Positions 1-8,865 of a stretch of DNA of 36,178 nt are shown in pieces (within the stretch, counting starts at the first letter, position 1; each line of letters starts with the position of its first letter). The stretch comes from Vibrio nigripulchritudo ATCC 27043 (GTDB lineage Bacteria > Pseudomonadota > Gammaproteobacteria > Enterobacterales > Vibrionaceae): contig NZ_AFWJ01000265.1 in the NCBI RefSeq assembly GCF_000222685.1, forward strand, positions 1-36,178, read 5' to 3'. Both the position numbers and the translations under genes were made by a program. The notes below the pieces were generated by a model. The model saw nothing but the letters and a program-made list of their open reading frames with translations, ran no database searches and was not told the DNA's origin.

Positions 1-430
1 ACTTAAAGTGCAAATCATAGCCCGCTTCACGAAACGTCTCTTTGATGTTCTCTAATGCTTGCTTGTGCCTTGGTGCCAGCATGCCACTGACGTTCTCCGC
101 TAAAAAGAACTTGGGTTTCTTATCTGTCAGAATGCGAATAAATTCATAGAAAAGCTGACCACGATGATCATCAATTCCACGCTTACTGCCGGCTTCGCTC
201 CAGCTCTGACAAGGAGGTCCACCAATAATGCCATCACAATCTGGCACATCTTCACTCTCGATATTAACAATGCTTCGGCGGTCTAACTGAGTATCTGGAT
301 GGTTATGTTCATAGGTTGCCCAGATCTGCTTGTCGAACTCATTGGCAAATGGAATGCTGAATCCCGCTTTTTCAAAGCCCAGATCTAACCCACCAGCTCC
401 GCTAAAAAAAGAAGCGACTGTTAATTTCAT
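1..430 (-). CDS. DNA (cytosine-5)-methyltransferase, HaeIII-like, N-terminal part
   Basis: Partial gene: the start codon is at 428-430 and the reading frame leaves the window at base 1 after 143 residues. It would transfer a methyl group from S-adenosylmethionine to C5 of cytosine in a specific DNA site. Motif I ([12 protein letters not shown], residues 8-19) binds the cofactor, motif IV (GGPPCQSW, 70-77) contains the catalytic Cys74, and motif VI (AENV, 111-114) is present. From memory of the family, the spacing and wording of these motifs are very close to M.HaeIII (target GGCC). The target-recognition domain lies outside the window, so specificity is not shown. No restriction enzyme is visible on this side; it may be an orphan or have its partner beyond the edge. 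It is the one gene here that is not part of the usual Vibrio neighbourhood, so recent acquisition is plausible. A LexA-like operator lies upstream. Confidence 0.9.
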   Translation of the reverse strand, partial: MKLTVASFFSGAGGLDLGFEKAGFSIPFANEFDKQIWATYEHNHPDTQLDRRSIVNIESEDVPDCDGIIGGPPCQSWSEAGSKRGIDDHRGQLFYEFIRILTDKKPKFFLAENVSGMLAPRHKQALENIKETFREAGYDLHFK

Positions 431-474
431 TGATGCTCTCGTTTGGTTTACGTCATGAAAAGATTAAAGCACTT

Positions 475-512
475 TACTGTATATAGAGTCAGTAAAAAGG
501 CTGGGGATTATA
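475..512 (-). promoter_or_regulatory. Promoter with LexA-like (SOS) operator for the methyltransferase
   Basis: On the minus strand a perfect TATAAT (plus-strand positions 507-512) lies about 77 bases upstream of the methyltransferase ATG, with a weak -35 (CTCACA, 17-base spacing). Just downstream of the predicted start of transcription is TACTGTATATAGAGTCAGTA (475-494, plus strand), a CTG-N10-CAG element. By eye it matches the LexA consensus CTGTATATATATACAG at 13 of 16 positions and has the favoured TA flanks. The symmetry extends to TTTACTG/CAGTAAA (473-496). A LexA dimer here would block transcription. The match is read directly; regulation is inferred. Confidence 0.6.
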
Positions 513-595
513 TCACATACATTGATTTTTGTGAGATGGGTTTATGCTCTCGCTGCCTTACTTACAGGTTCAAAAAGTGTGCTGCATAAACAAGA

Positions 596-618
596 AAGCG
601 CCGTACAGTACGGCGCTT
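596..618 (-). terminator. Probable Rho-independent terminator of pmbA
   Basis: A perfect 11-base inverted repeat (AAGCGCCGTAC / GTACGGCGCTT) sits 18 bases beyond the pmbA stop codon. On the minus strand it is followed by TTTCTTGTTT, a moderate U-tract. It separates pmbA from the methyltransferase, which has its own promoter. Confidence 0.7.
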
Positions 619-636
619 GGTTCCAATGGTAAACGG

Positions 637-1981
637 TTACTCACCCGCTACTTTCATGGACTCGATCAGAATTGACCCCGTCTGAATTTGTGAGCGCGTT
701 TCAACGTCGTCTCCCACAGCCACTATCTGTTGGAACATGTCTTTTAAGTTACCGGCGATCGTTACTTCTGAAACAGGGTATTTGATTTCACCATTTTCAA
801 CGTAGAAACCGGCTGCACCACGAGAATAATCACCCGTAACTGTGTTAACCCCCTGCCCCATCAACTCAGTAACTAAGAAGCCTGTCCCTAATTCTTTCAA
901 CATGGCTTCAAAGCTTTGACCTGTAGACTGAACAAACCAGTTATGAATACCACCCGCGTGACCAGTTGGTGTCATATCCATTTTTACGAGCGGCATAACT
1001 CGTCAATAGATAAGTCGAAAGTACACCATCTGTAATGATTTGCTTATCTTGCGTAAACACGCCCTCGTTATCAAACGGGCTAGACGCCAAGCCACGTAAT
1101 ACGTGAGGTTTCTCCTGAATATTGAACCATGAAGGCAGGATTTGGTCTCCCAGCTTGTCTAACAAGAAAGAAGATTTGCGATATAGGTTGCCGCCGCTAA
1201 TCGCCATCACGAGATGACCGATAAGCCCTGTCGCTACATCAGCAGCAAACATCACAGGCATTTGCCCGGTACGCAATCTTTGTGCATCTAAACGACTGAT
1301 GGTCTTTTCTGCGGCTTTTAGCCCCACAGTTTCAGGTGACCACAAATCCTGTTTACGACGAGATACGGTGTAGCTGTAATCTCGTTCCATATCGCCGTTT
1401 TCACCAGCACCAATCACGCAACAGCTAATACTGTGTCGGCTCGAAGGGTAACTTGCTAACAAACCGTGGCTATTACCGTAAACTTTCAAACCATAGTGGC
1501 TGTCGTAGCTTGCACCATCGCTTTGCTTAATTTTGTCGCTGAACGCCAGCGCTGCTTTTTCTGCCGCAATAGCGAGCTCCGCAGCCTGATCGGGTTCAGG
1601 TTCATCTGGGTGGAAAAGATCGAGATCGGGAATGTCCTTAACCATCAGTTCTTTCGGGGCAGGACCTGCGCAAGGATCTTCAGAGGTGTAGTTCGCAATG
1701 TCTAACGCCGCCATCACTGTTTGGTGGATGGCTTTTTCGCTCAAATCTGATGTAGAAGCACTGCCTTTACGTTGCCCACGATAAACCGTTATACCTAATG
1801 CACCGTCACTATTGAACTCGACGTTTTCAACTTCACACATACGTGTGGAAACGCTGATACCTGTGCTTTTGCTAATGGCGACTTCAGCCGCATCCGCAGT
1901 ACCTGTTGCGATGTCTAACGCTTTGCTGACCGCTTTTTCCAATTCCAACGTCTGTTGGGCGATTTGCTGTTTTACGTCCAT
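637..1981 (-). pseudogene. pmbA: pmbA (tldE), metalloprotease-family subunit, interrupted by a frameshift
   Basis: PmbA/TldE pairs with TldD to form a cytoplasmic peptidase that acts on unfolded peptides; in E. coli it matures microcin B17 and helps degrade the CcdA antitoxin. PmbA is the subunit without the HExxxH zinc site. The start at 1979-1981 gives [10 protein letters not shown] and aligns with the E. coli N-terminus as remembered. The first frame runs to about residue 335 (LLTSYAARK) and then hits a stop at 941-943. The rest of the conserved protein ([12 protein letters not shown] to MKVAGE) continues in another frame to 637-639. Deleting one A from the coding-strand A5 run (plus-strand T5, 981-985) gives [15 protein letters not shown], matching the family. 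The repaired product is about 447 residues, the normal length. Either the gene is inactive or the base is an assembly error. It is divergent from darP. Confidence 0.9.
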
Positions 1982-2102
1982 ACCGAAATAACTGTGTTTT
2001 AAGGGATTATTAATTAAGGATAACAAGGTTTTCGCTTTCGCCCCATAATTCTTGTTAAAATAAGCGACAATTGAACATCGATATTGAAGTAGGCAAGCAG
2101 AA

Positions 2103-2630
2103 ATGGCACGTAAAAACCAAAAAGCGCCGTGGGAAGAGGAAGAAGAAATCATCTGGGTGAGTAAGACCGAGATGAAGCAGGATATGGAAGCTCTGCAAAA
2201 GCTGGGGGAAGAGCTGGTTGAGTTGAAACCCGCTGTCTTAGACAAGTTTCCATTGAATGAAGATTTGCGTGATGCAATCGCCGATGCACAACGCTTCAAA
2301 AACGAAGCGAGGCGCCGTCAGCTTCAGTACATTGGCAAACTGATGAGAACTGAAGATCCTGAGCCAATTCAGGCGGCACTCGATAAGGTGCGCAATAAAC
2401 ACTCTCAGGCTACGGCTGAACTGCATAAACTAGAACAGCTGCGTGATCGTGTTATCGAAGAGGGAGACAGCGCTATTGCCGATGTGATTGAGCTATACCC
2501 AGCAGCTGATCGTCAAAGATTGCGCCAGTTAGCGCGACAGGCGAAGAAAGAAAAACAGGGTAATAAACCACCCAAGGCATTCAGAGAGATTTTTCAAACT
2601 CTGAAAGCACTTCATGATGATGAGCTATAA
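2103..2630 (+). CDS. darP: Dual-action ribosomal maturation protein DarP (YjgA)
   Basis: A 175-residue, highly charged protein of the DUF615/YjgA family. In E. coli DarP associates with late pre-50S ribosomal particles and promotes formation of the peptidyl transferase centre. The sequence shows the acidic N-terminus ([16 protein letters not shown], residues 10-25), the long helical middle typical of the family ([19 protein letters not shown]) and a C-terminal [11 protein letters not shown] segment. Length is normal. It is transcribed away from pmbA from the 121-base gap at 1982-2102 and converges on tldD. The ATG at 2103 follows TAGGCAAGCAGAA, a modest ribosome binding site. The same pmbA/darP/tldD arrangement is familiar in Vibrio. 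I am confident of the family; the role is taken from E. coli. Confidence 0.95.
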   Translation: MARKNQKAPWEEEEEIIWVSKTEMKQDMEALQKLGEELVELKPAVLDKFPLNEDLRDAIADAQRFKNEARRRQLQYIGKLMRTEDPEPIQAALDKVRNKHSQATAELHKLEQLRDRVIEEGDSAIADVIELYPAADRQRLRQLARQAKKEKQGNKPPKAFREIFQTLKALHDDEL

Positions 2631-2648
2631 ACCATAGCTCTCATGCTC

Positions 2649-2676
2649 AAAAAAAGCTGCCAGTGGCAGCTTTTTT
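2649..2676. terminator. Bidirectional terminator between darP and tldD
   Basis: Seven A, then GCTGCCA-G-TGGCAGC, then six T. The GC-rich stem is flanked by A and T runs, so it has a U-tract in both directions. It lies between the convergent ends of darP (2630) and tldD (2694) and would serve both. Confidence 0.9.
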
Positions 2677-2693
2677 AATATCTGATTTAAGGT

Positions 2694-4139
2694 CTATTCC
2701 GTTCCACCTACAGTGATGGAATCCAGCTTAAGCGTTGGCTGACCAACACCTACTGGTACACTCTGACCCGCTTTGCCACATACGCCAACACCGCGATCCA
2801 GCTCTAGATCATTACCAACCATAGACACCTGCTGCATGGCTTCAATGCCTGAGCCAATTAAGGTAGCACCTTTCACAGGGCGAGTAATCTTACCATCTTC
2901 AATTAAATATGCTTCTGATGTCGAGAATACAAACTTACCTGACGTGATATCAACCTGACCACCACCAAAGTTAGGTGCATAAAGACCGTTCTTCACTGTA
3001 GAAATGATTTCATCCGGTGAGTGTTCGCCAGCCAGCATATAAGTGTTGGTCATGCGTGGCATTGGCAAATGTGCATAGGACTCACGACGACCATTACCTG
3101 TCGGTGCAACGCCCATCAAATGTGCGTTGTGCTTGTCTTGCATGTAGCCTTTCAGCACACCATTTTCGATGAGTGTGTTGTACTTACCCGTTACGCCTTC
3201 ATCATCGATATTCAGAGAGCCGCGAAGATCAGGCAAAGTACCATCGTCCACTATGGTGCAGTGTTTAGATGTGACTTGCTCGCCTACTTTACCGGAGAAG
3301 ACAGAAGAGCCTTTACGGTTAAAATCACCCTCTAAGCCATGACCAACCGCTTCGTGCAGAAGCACACCCGGCCAACCTGCGCCAAGTACCACTGGCATAG
3401 TGCCGGCAGGAGCAGCATCAGCTTCTAGGTTGACTATTGCCTGACGTATGGCTTCATCAGCAAATTCAAACGCTTTTTTACGTCCGTTTTCTTCCTGTAG
3501 GAAAAACTCGTAGCCGTAGCGACCACCGCCGCCCGAGCTACCGCGTTCACGTCTGTCGCCTTTTTTCGCCAGCACGCTGATGGATAAGCGAACAAGAGGA
3601 CGAATATCTCCCGCGTAAGTACCATCAGTCGCTGCAACCAGCATTTGCTCATAAACGCCACTCAGACTCACCGACACTTCTTGCACCAAAGGCTCTTTGG
3701 TTCGGATGTACGCGTCTAATTGCTTTAACAACTCGATTTTTTGCTGCTTTTCCAAGCTTTCTAGAGGATTAGTTGACTGATAAATTTCTGGAGCTTGGTT
3801 ACGTGAAAAAGCTTTAACCTGACCATTTTGTCCCTGCCCAGCAATGCCTCTTGCCGCTATCGCACTCTGCTTAAGTCCGGTAAGGTCAATCTGATCTGAG
3901 TATGCGAAACCCGTTTTTTCTCCGGTTATCGCCCTAACACCGACGCCGCGGTCAATGTTGAAAGAGCCATCTTTGATGATACTGTCTTCCAAAACCAACG
4001 ACTCGTGCCAGCTCGACTGAAAATATAGATCGGCATAATCAATGTCTCGGCTGGCAATGATGCCCAAGGTTTCTGTCAGGTCTTGCTCTGTCAGCCCGGT
4101 TGGTGCCAGAAGCTCTTGTTCGATTTGGTTGATTGTCAT
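2694..4139 (-). CDS. tldD: Metalloprotease TldD
   Basis: 481 residues, the same length as E. coli TldD. It is the catalytic subunit of the TldD/PmbA(TldE) cytoplasmic peptidase that degrades unstructured peptides and matures microcin B17 in hosts that make it. The zinc site [12 protein letters not shown] (HExxxH) is intact, followed by the conserved [16 protein letters not shown] and [19 protein letters not shown] stretches. The C-terminus ([19 protein letters not shown]) is also standard. Its start codon overlaps the nitrilase stop by four bases (ATGA, 4136-4139), so the two are probably translationally coupled. It is the last gene of the mreB-to-tldD run. Its partner pmbA lies nearby on the same strand but is frameshifted in this sequence, which would leave TldD without its heterodimer partner if that defect is real. 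Confidence 0.97.
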   Translation of the reverse strand: MTINQIEQELLAPTGLTEQDLTETLGIIASRDIDYADLYFQSSWHESLVLEDSIIKDGSFNIDRGVGVRAITGEKTGFAYSDQIDLTGLKQSAIAARGIAGQGQNGQVKAFSRNQAPEIYQSTNPLESLEKQQKIELLKQLDAYIRTKEPLVQEVSVSLSGVYEQMLVAATDGTYAGDIRPLVRLSISVLAKKGDRRERGSSGGGGRYGYEFFLQEENGRKKAFEFADEAIRQAIVNLEADAAPAGTMPVVLGAGWPGVLLHEAVGHGLEGDFNRKGSSVFSGKVGEQVTSKHCTIVDDGTLPDLRGSLNIDDEGVTGKYNTLIENGVLKGYMQDKHNAHLMGVAPTGNGRRESYAHLPMPRMTNTYMLAGEHSPDEIISTVKNGLYAPNFGGGQVDITSGKFVFSTSEAYLIEDGKITRPVKGATLIGSGIEAMQQVSMVGNDLELDRGVGVCGKAGQSVPVGVGQPTLKLDSITVGGTE

Positions 4140-4963
4140 TTGATTGGCTCTTTCTTTAGTTCGCTCCTGAACCGATTGTGTTCAGTTAGCGGCATGTTCT
4201 TTCTGATTGTGGCGACCTGTTCTAAATCCAGATCAACCAATAAGGTTTTGGCGTTCTGTTCAAGTGATGCGATGACTTCACCCCATGGGTCAATTACCAT
4301 GGAATGTCCCCAGGTTTCACGACCACAATTGTGTGTCCCGCCCTGATTCACCGCTATGATGAAACACTGGTTCTCAATAGCTCGGGCGCGCAGTAGTGTT
4401 TCCCAATGGGCTTTCCCCGTGACCGCAGTAAATGCAGCAGGAACCAATATGACATCAGCCCCATCAAGACGCAGTTCATTAAACAGTGCAGGAAATCTTA
4501 AGTCATAACAAATTGTTAGACCAAGTGTAGCAGAGGGCAACTTAAGTAGCGAAATCTTGTTACCGTAAGTAAAGGTATCCGACTCCCGGTAACTGCCTTG
4601 TTTGTCCTCTACATCCACGTCAAACAGATGCAGTTTGTCGTAATGAGCAGCAAGCTCTCCATCGGGTGAGTAAATAAGCGTGGTGGTCGACACACCATTT
4701 TCCTGCCGAACAGGAAAGCTCCCAATGTGTAACCATACCTGGTGCAATTTCGCTAACGCCTGGAACTCGGATTGAAGCTCGCCTTCACCCAGCTCCTCTG
4801 CGACGGAGTGATAATCTGAACGTTGACCAAATACCAGTGCATTTTCTGGTGTAGAGATAAGCTCAGCCCCCTGTACTGCAAGGGCTTCGACACCTTCACG
4901 AATGTACTGGAGGTTCTCCTTCGGTTTCGCACTGGAGGTCATTTGAATCATACCAATACGCAT
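4136..4963 (-). CDS. Carbon-nitrogen hydrolase (nitrilase superfamily), Nit1-like
   Basis: 275 residues. The Glu-Lys-Cys triad of the superfamily is visible: Glu40 in STPENALVF, Lys110 in [10 protein letters not shown] and Cys152 in [10 protein letters not shown]. The nearest characterised relatives I recognise are Nit1/YbeM-type amidases, which hydrolyse deaminated glutathione, a metabolite-repair reaction. Substrate here is inferred, not shown. I chose the ATG at 4963 ([10 protein letters not shown]) over one seven codons upstream because AAGGAG lies seven bases before it and family members start this way. It sits 27 bases downstream of yhdP and overlaps tldD by four bases. A nitrilase between yhdP and tldD is a conserved gammaproteobacterial arrangement. 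Confidence 0.92.
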   Translation of the reverse strand: MRIGMIQMTSSAKPKENLQYIREGVEALAVQGAELISTPENALVFGQRSDYHSVAEELGEGELQSEFQALAKLHQVWLHIGSFPVRQENGVSTTTLIYSPDGELAAHYDKLHLFDVDVEDKQGSYRESDTFTYGNKISLLKLPSATLGLTICYDLRFPALFNELRLDGADVILVPAAFTAVTGKAHWETLLRARAIENQCFIIAVNQGGTHNCGRETWGHSMVIDPWGEVIASLEQNAKTLLVDLDLEQVATIRKNMPLTEHNRFRSELKKEPIK

Positions 4964-4990
4964 CGTCACTCCTTCTTTGCACAATTGAGG

Positions 4991-7900
4991 TTATTCCGCC
5001 TTGTCAGGTACTTGGTACTGCCCTTTGCTTCTGGAAATCTCAGTGACATTCGGGTTATCTAACGGACCTTTGACCGCGTAATTCACTTTTGTGAAAACAT
5101 CAACCACTGGTGATAACGCGGTGGTAATAGCAAATACGTAAATCGCTGTCTGCGGTGCAACCGCAAAGGCGGTGAGTACTGGAATACCAGACGTAAGATC
5201 AGGCACAAACTCCACTTCAGCATCCACGGTTTGTGTCTCTAAATTGGCTAAGCCTTTTATACTCATGCGACCCGCAACGGCATCCATTTCGATATCATTA
5301 GTCACAAAAATACCGTTCTTCACTTCGCCCGAACCGGTAATGCTATTGAACGCCATCCCTTTATCAAACACGTCGCTAAAGTCGAGCTGCATTTTTCGGA
5401 TGATGGAGTCCAGGCTGAACAAGCCAAGCAATCGAGCGGCACCACTCACGTCTGAAATGATCCCTTTCCCAAGCTTAGAAGATATACGCCCATTTACGGT
5501 GCTCATTTGCGGAGACCAAGGCGCGCCACTCCATTCAAGATCCGATTCCATATCAAATGGCGCTTTCTGGATCCCTGATGTGATACCGAATCGCTCCATC
5601 ACTTCAGTATTATTCTTGCCAGACATCGACATAGTGAATTTAGAGCGGCTATCCGATTCGTTCAGCCTCCACCAGCCTGATGCTTTGAACTTGTTATCAC
5701 CACTGGAGAAAGAGATGTTTTTCCACTCCAGTCTGTCACCCTGACGCAGGAAGTCCACGTTTACTTTACCGATCTTATAGCCTTGCAACCAAAAATCATT
5801 GATGGCGAGAGTCAGGTTAGGTACAGCATCATGAAAAGCACGGTCGAAAGGCGTGATCAGCGGCTGAGGTTTTTCATCATCCAGTGCAAGGGGTTTTGGC
5901 TCATCGGTCTCTTCTAGCCCCGGGATATAAAGCTGAAGTCTGTCTAGTGAAACCGTTAAATCATAAGGTTCTAGATAGCTGGCCTGCCCGGAGATCTCTG
6001 CACTTTCGACCTCCATTTTCCAGCCCAGCCTCTTCCTGCGTGCGTCAAAGTTGAAATCGTTCCATTCTACCGTAGCAAGAGTCAGGGACTTGCTTTCTAC
6101 TTTTACAACGTCTGGAACCGGGATTTCAGGCACGTCCAGTTCACTCACTAAGGGCTGAGGTCCTGTTACTGGCCCCAGGAACAGTTCCAGCCACTGATCT
6201 AAATCGAACTCATCGCGTCGAATGACCGCACTATGACCGGAGATCGGGCTAACCCGAAACGCACCACGCCCGACCACCAATCGAGACGCGTCAAACTTTG
6301 GCATATCCTCAGTAATATCAATTTCAGCCTGATACTTAAACTCTGGCAACTGAAGACGTGCTGAAATGGTTTCCTGATTTCCGGAAGCCTGCAAGCGGGC
6401 GGATGCTTTTTCTCCCAGCGCTTTCCCCAAAGGCTCTGGGTACTGGCTGGTAATAAACTGCGCATCAGCATTAACATCAACCTGATAGGTAAAACCAACA
6501 TCATTGATTTGTAGATCGACATCCATCGTCCATGGCGCATGCCCCTGCACACGTTTCAGCCACGTTTCGCCCACATAAGCTTTTAATGGCTGAACATCCC
6601 AATCACCGACAACATCTATGCCTACTGCGTAGTTTTTCCCCTGAGTCTGACCATTAAAATCAAGCGAGACAGGTTGCCCAAGCAAATCGGCAGAGAGTCC
6701 GGACGAGCGAACCACATCATTATCAAATTCAATGCGACCCGACGCGTTGCTCAATGTCATTGATGGTGTTTCAATTTCGACCTGATTATCCGGCAACCTT
6801 GCCCAGCCCCAAGCTCTTGTGTCACTACCATCAAATGGTATCTTGAGCCTGAAATCTGCGTTGACGTCTCCTTTAACCCGGACAGCAGTTAATGCAGCAC
6901 CCACCGAATCGACAAGTGGTGTCGCCATCATGTAATCGCGAACAGCGTCACCTTCACCGTTGGCAATAGCTTCAATTTCAATGTGACCATCTTCAGCAAG
7001 TTCTGGAATCCGCCCTGTAATGCGAGTCGCATTTACGTCCATCAACGTGGCACTGCGCGAGTCCAGATACATGGCATCGTTTTGGAAAAGCAGATCCAGT
7101 TGAAGGTTTTTTAGAGGAGGCCAAGCAGTATCGAAGCTGAATTGTGACTCTTTAAGATTCACTAGCGCTTGAAACATGCCATCGTTATTTTGATATGGGA
7201 ATTGCCCTAAGCTTCCGTACCAAAGTAATTTAGAGGTCGAAGCCTTACCACCCTGAATCGCCGTCGACAGATAATCGGTCAGCTCCGTCCCTAACGCCAG
7301 AGTAGGCAAATAGCGCCATGTCTCGCCCGCGTTGAACACGTCGGTTTCGGCGTAAATTGAAAGAAACGAACTGCCTTCATCCGGTACATCGAGTTTAAAC
7401 GCCCCCAGCACTTGCATGTCTGGTGTGGCGGCAGTGACTTTATCTGCCCATAGGCTCCAGCCATTCTCACCATTTTTCCAGGCAACATCGACCTGTGCCT
7501 GACGAATTCGAAGGGGAGCCTGAAATACATCACCATACGGCAGTTCATCATCAATCAGCGAAACACGAGCGTTTATCTGCTCTAGTGAGCCTGAGATATC
7601 TGCTGCCAAATGATGAACCTCGGGAAGAAGTTCCCACTGCTTCATGGCACCGTCTTGTAACTTCCCTGAAAATTTCAGGCTGGATAACGACTCCCCCATA
7701 GAAACGCGAATGTCTTCTATTCTTCCACCCAGCTCGACGGTTTCCAGCCAGTCATTGAGTTTTTCAGACTCAGGCATTAGATGGGTGAAAGGGGTCAAAG
7801 TGACAATATCCACTTCTGACACATTCAGTTGCCAGGCGTTTGCATCAAATTTGAAGACAGCATCCAGCTCTGGCCATGGTGTATCATCGGTTCTTAATTT

Positions 7901-8854
7901 GAGTGAGTGAGCATTCACTTGCCACCCTTTTTCAGCTGGCATCATGTTCATGATACCGTGCTCAATCAGCAGGCTGTGTTCTGACTCTTTATTCCAGCTC
8001 ACTTCACTGGGCAGTAATTCAACATAGGCATTGCTTGGGCGACCGTCTTTCAAAGACAGCCAGGAATTAAAGCTGGCATGACCTTCAAGGATTCCTACTT
8101 TATCTTTCAGGTACTGAGTCAGCCAAGGTGTCACCTGCAAGTTTTCCGCGCCAACAAAAAAGTCACCATTGATGCGAGTTAAATCCGCGGTTTCCTCAAA
8201 ATTGGCTTTTACCGTCAAACTGTTGATGTTTTCATCTGCAATACCAATCACACCGTCAGCCCGATGGCGTTGGTTACGGTTTTGCCATTTCAGGTGCTCG
8301 ATTTCCAGCGTTCGAAATTCCCCAGTAAAGGTCTGGTAAGCGATGCTGGAATTGGCGATAGAGAAGTCATTAAGCTGTCTGAGCAGCAGGTGCTCTATAT
8401 CTTTCAGAACTTGCTCGGATGAGGAGTTCTCTGTTGCAGGTGTTCCTACCGCCTGACCGGACTCTTTCAGCCATTTAATGTGACTGATATCGAGGCTCAA
8501 TCCATCGATACGCAATGTCGAAACAACGGGCGTCAGGTAGCGAAGAGAAGCAAACAGATCCAATTCAACCTCTGCGTGCTGAATAGTGATCTGAGTTTTT
8601 TCTTCATCAGGAAGAATGGCTTTAAGGTTTTCGAGCGCAATGAATGGATGAGTGTTTTTCCAGTAACCACTGACGGTATCGCTCTGGAACTCGATTCCCG
8701 TGGTTTGCGAAACCCAGGATTCAATATCGCTTTGGTATTTATCTAACCGAGGAAGTGACACACGCAAAACAGTAACGGTGATCGCAAGGATCACCATTAC
8801 ACTAACTAAACTCCAAATGAGTGTGCGCCAAAGTAAAGATGGCTTAAACTTCAC
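4991..8854 (-). CDS. yhdP: AsmA-like envelope protein YhdP
   Basis: 1287 residues, close to the E. coli length (about 1266). YhdP is anchored in the inner membrane and spans the periplasm. With TamB and YdbH it is implicated in carrying phospholipid to the outer membrane. One N-terminal membrane segment is seen at residues 12-32 (IWSLVSVMVILAITVTVL), followed by a long beta-rich periplasmic body and the conserved AsmA-like C-terminal region (about 1080-1287, including LLGLFSLDSIIRKMQLDFSD). The start codon is GTG (8852-8854), preceded by GGAG at six bases. It begins 11 bases after the rng stop, so the two are almost certainly co-transcribed. No defect seen. Confidence 0.95.
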   Translation of the reverse strand: MKFKPSLLWRTLIWSLVSVMVILAITVTVLRVSLPRLDKYQSDIESWVSQTTGIEFQSDTVSGYWKNTHPFIALENLKAILPDEEKTQITIQHAEVELDLFASLRYLTPVVSTLRIDGLSLDISHIKWLKESGQAVGTPATENSSSEQVLKDIEHLLLRQLNDFSIANSSIAYQTFTGEFRTLEIEHLKWQNRNQRHRADGVIGIADENINSLTVKANFEETADLTRINGDFFVGAENLQVTPWLTQYLKDKVGILEGHASFNSWLSLKDGRPSNAYVELLPSEVSWNKESEHSLLIEHGIMNMMPAEKGWQVNAHSLKLRTDDTPWPELDAVFKFDANAWQLNVSEVDIVTLTPFTHLMPESEKLNDWLETVELGGRIEDIRVSMGESLSSLKFSGKLQDGAMKQWELLPEVHHLAADISGSLEQINARVSLIDDELPYGDVFQAPLRIRQAQVDVAWKNGENGWSLWADKVTAATPDMQVLGAFKLDVPDEGSSFLSIYAETDVFNAGETWRYLPTLALGTELTDYLSTAIQGGKASTSKLLWYGSLGQFPYQNNDGMFQALVNLKESQFSFDTAWPPLKNLQLDLLFQNDAMYLDSRSATLMDVNATRITGRIPELAEDGHIEIEAIANGEGDAVRDYMMATPLVDSVGAALTAVRVKGDVNADFRLKIPFDGSDTRAWGWARLPDNQVEIETPSMTLSNASGRIEFDNDVVRSSGLSADLLGQPVSLDFNGQTQGKNYAVGIDVVGDWDVQPLKAYVGETWLKRVQGHAPWTMDVDLQINDVGFTYQVDVNADAQFITSQYPEPLGKALGEKASARLQASGNQETISARLQLPEFKYQAEIDITEDMPKFDASRLVVGRGAFRVSPISGHSAVIRRDEFDLDQWLELFLGPVTGPQPLVSELDVPEIPVPDVVKVESKSLTLATVEWNDFNFDARRKRLGWKMEVESAEISGQASYLEPYDLTVSLDRLQLYIPGLEETDEPKPLALDDEKPQPLITPFDRAFHDAVPNLTLAINDFWLQGYKIGKVNVDFLRQGDRLEWKNISFSSGDNKFKASGWWRLNESDSRSKFTMSMSGKNNTEVMERFGITSGIQKAPFDMESDLEWSGAPWSPQMSTVNGRISSKLGKGIISDVSGAARLLGLFSLDSIIRKMQLDFSDVFDKGMAFNSITGSGEVKNGIFVTNDIEMDAVAGRMSIKGLANLETQTVDAEVEFVPDLTSGIPVLTAFAVAPQTAIYVFAITTALSPVVDVFTKVNYAVKGPLDNPNVTEISRSKGQYQVPDKAE

Positions 8855-8865
8855 TGCTGCTCCAT

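Noticed and set aside
1982-2299. N-terminal extension of the pmbA frame beyond the ATG at 1981
   Set aside because: The extension overlaps the divergent darP start, has no family similarity, and PmbA proteins begin near MDVKQQ.
5172-5744. 190-codon plus-strand open frame inside yhdP
   Set aside because: Antisense to a clear conserved protein, Ser/Pro-rich without domain or ribosome binding site.
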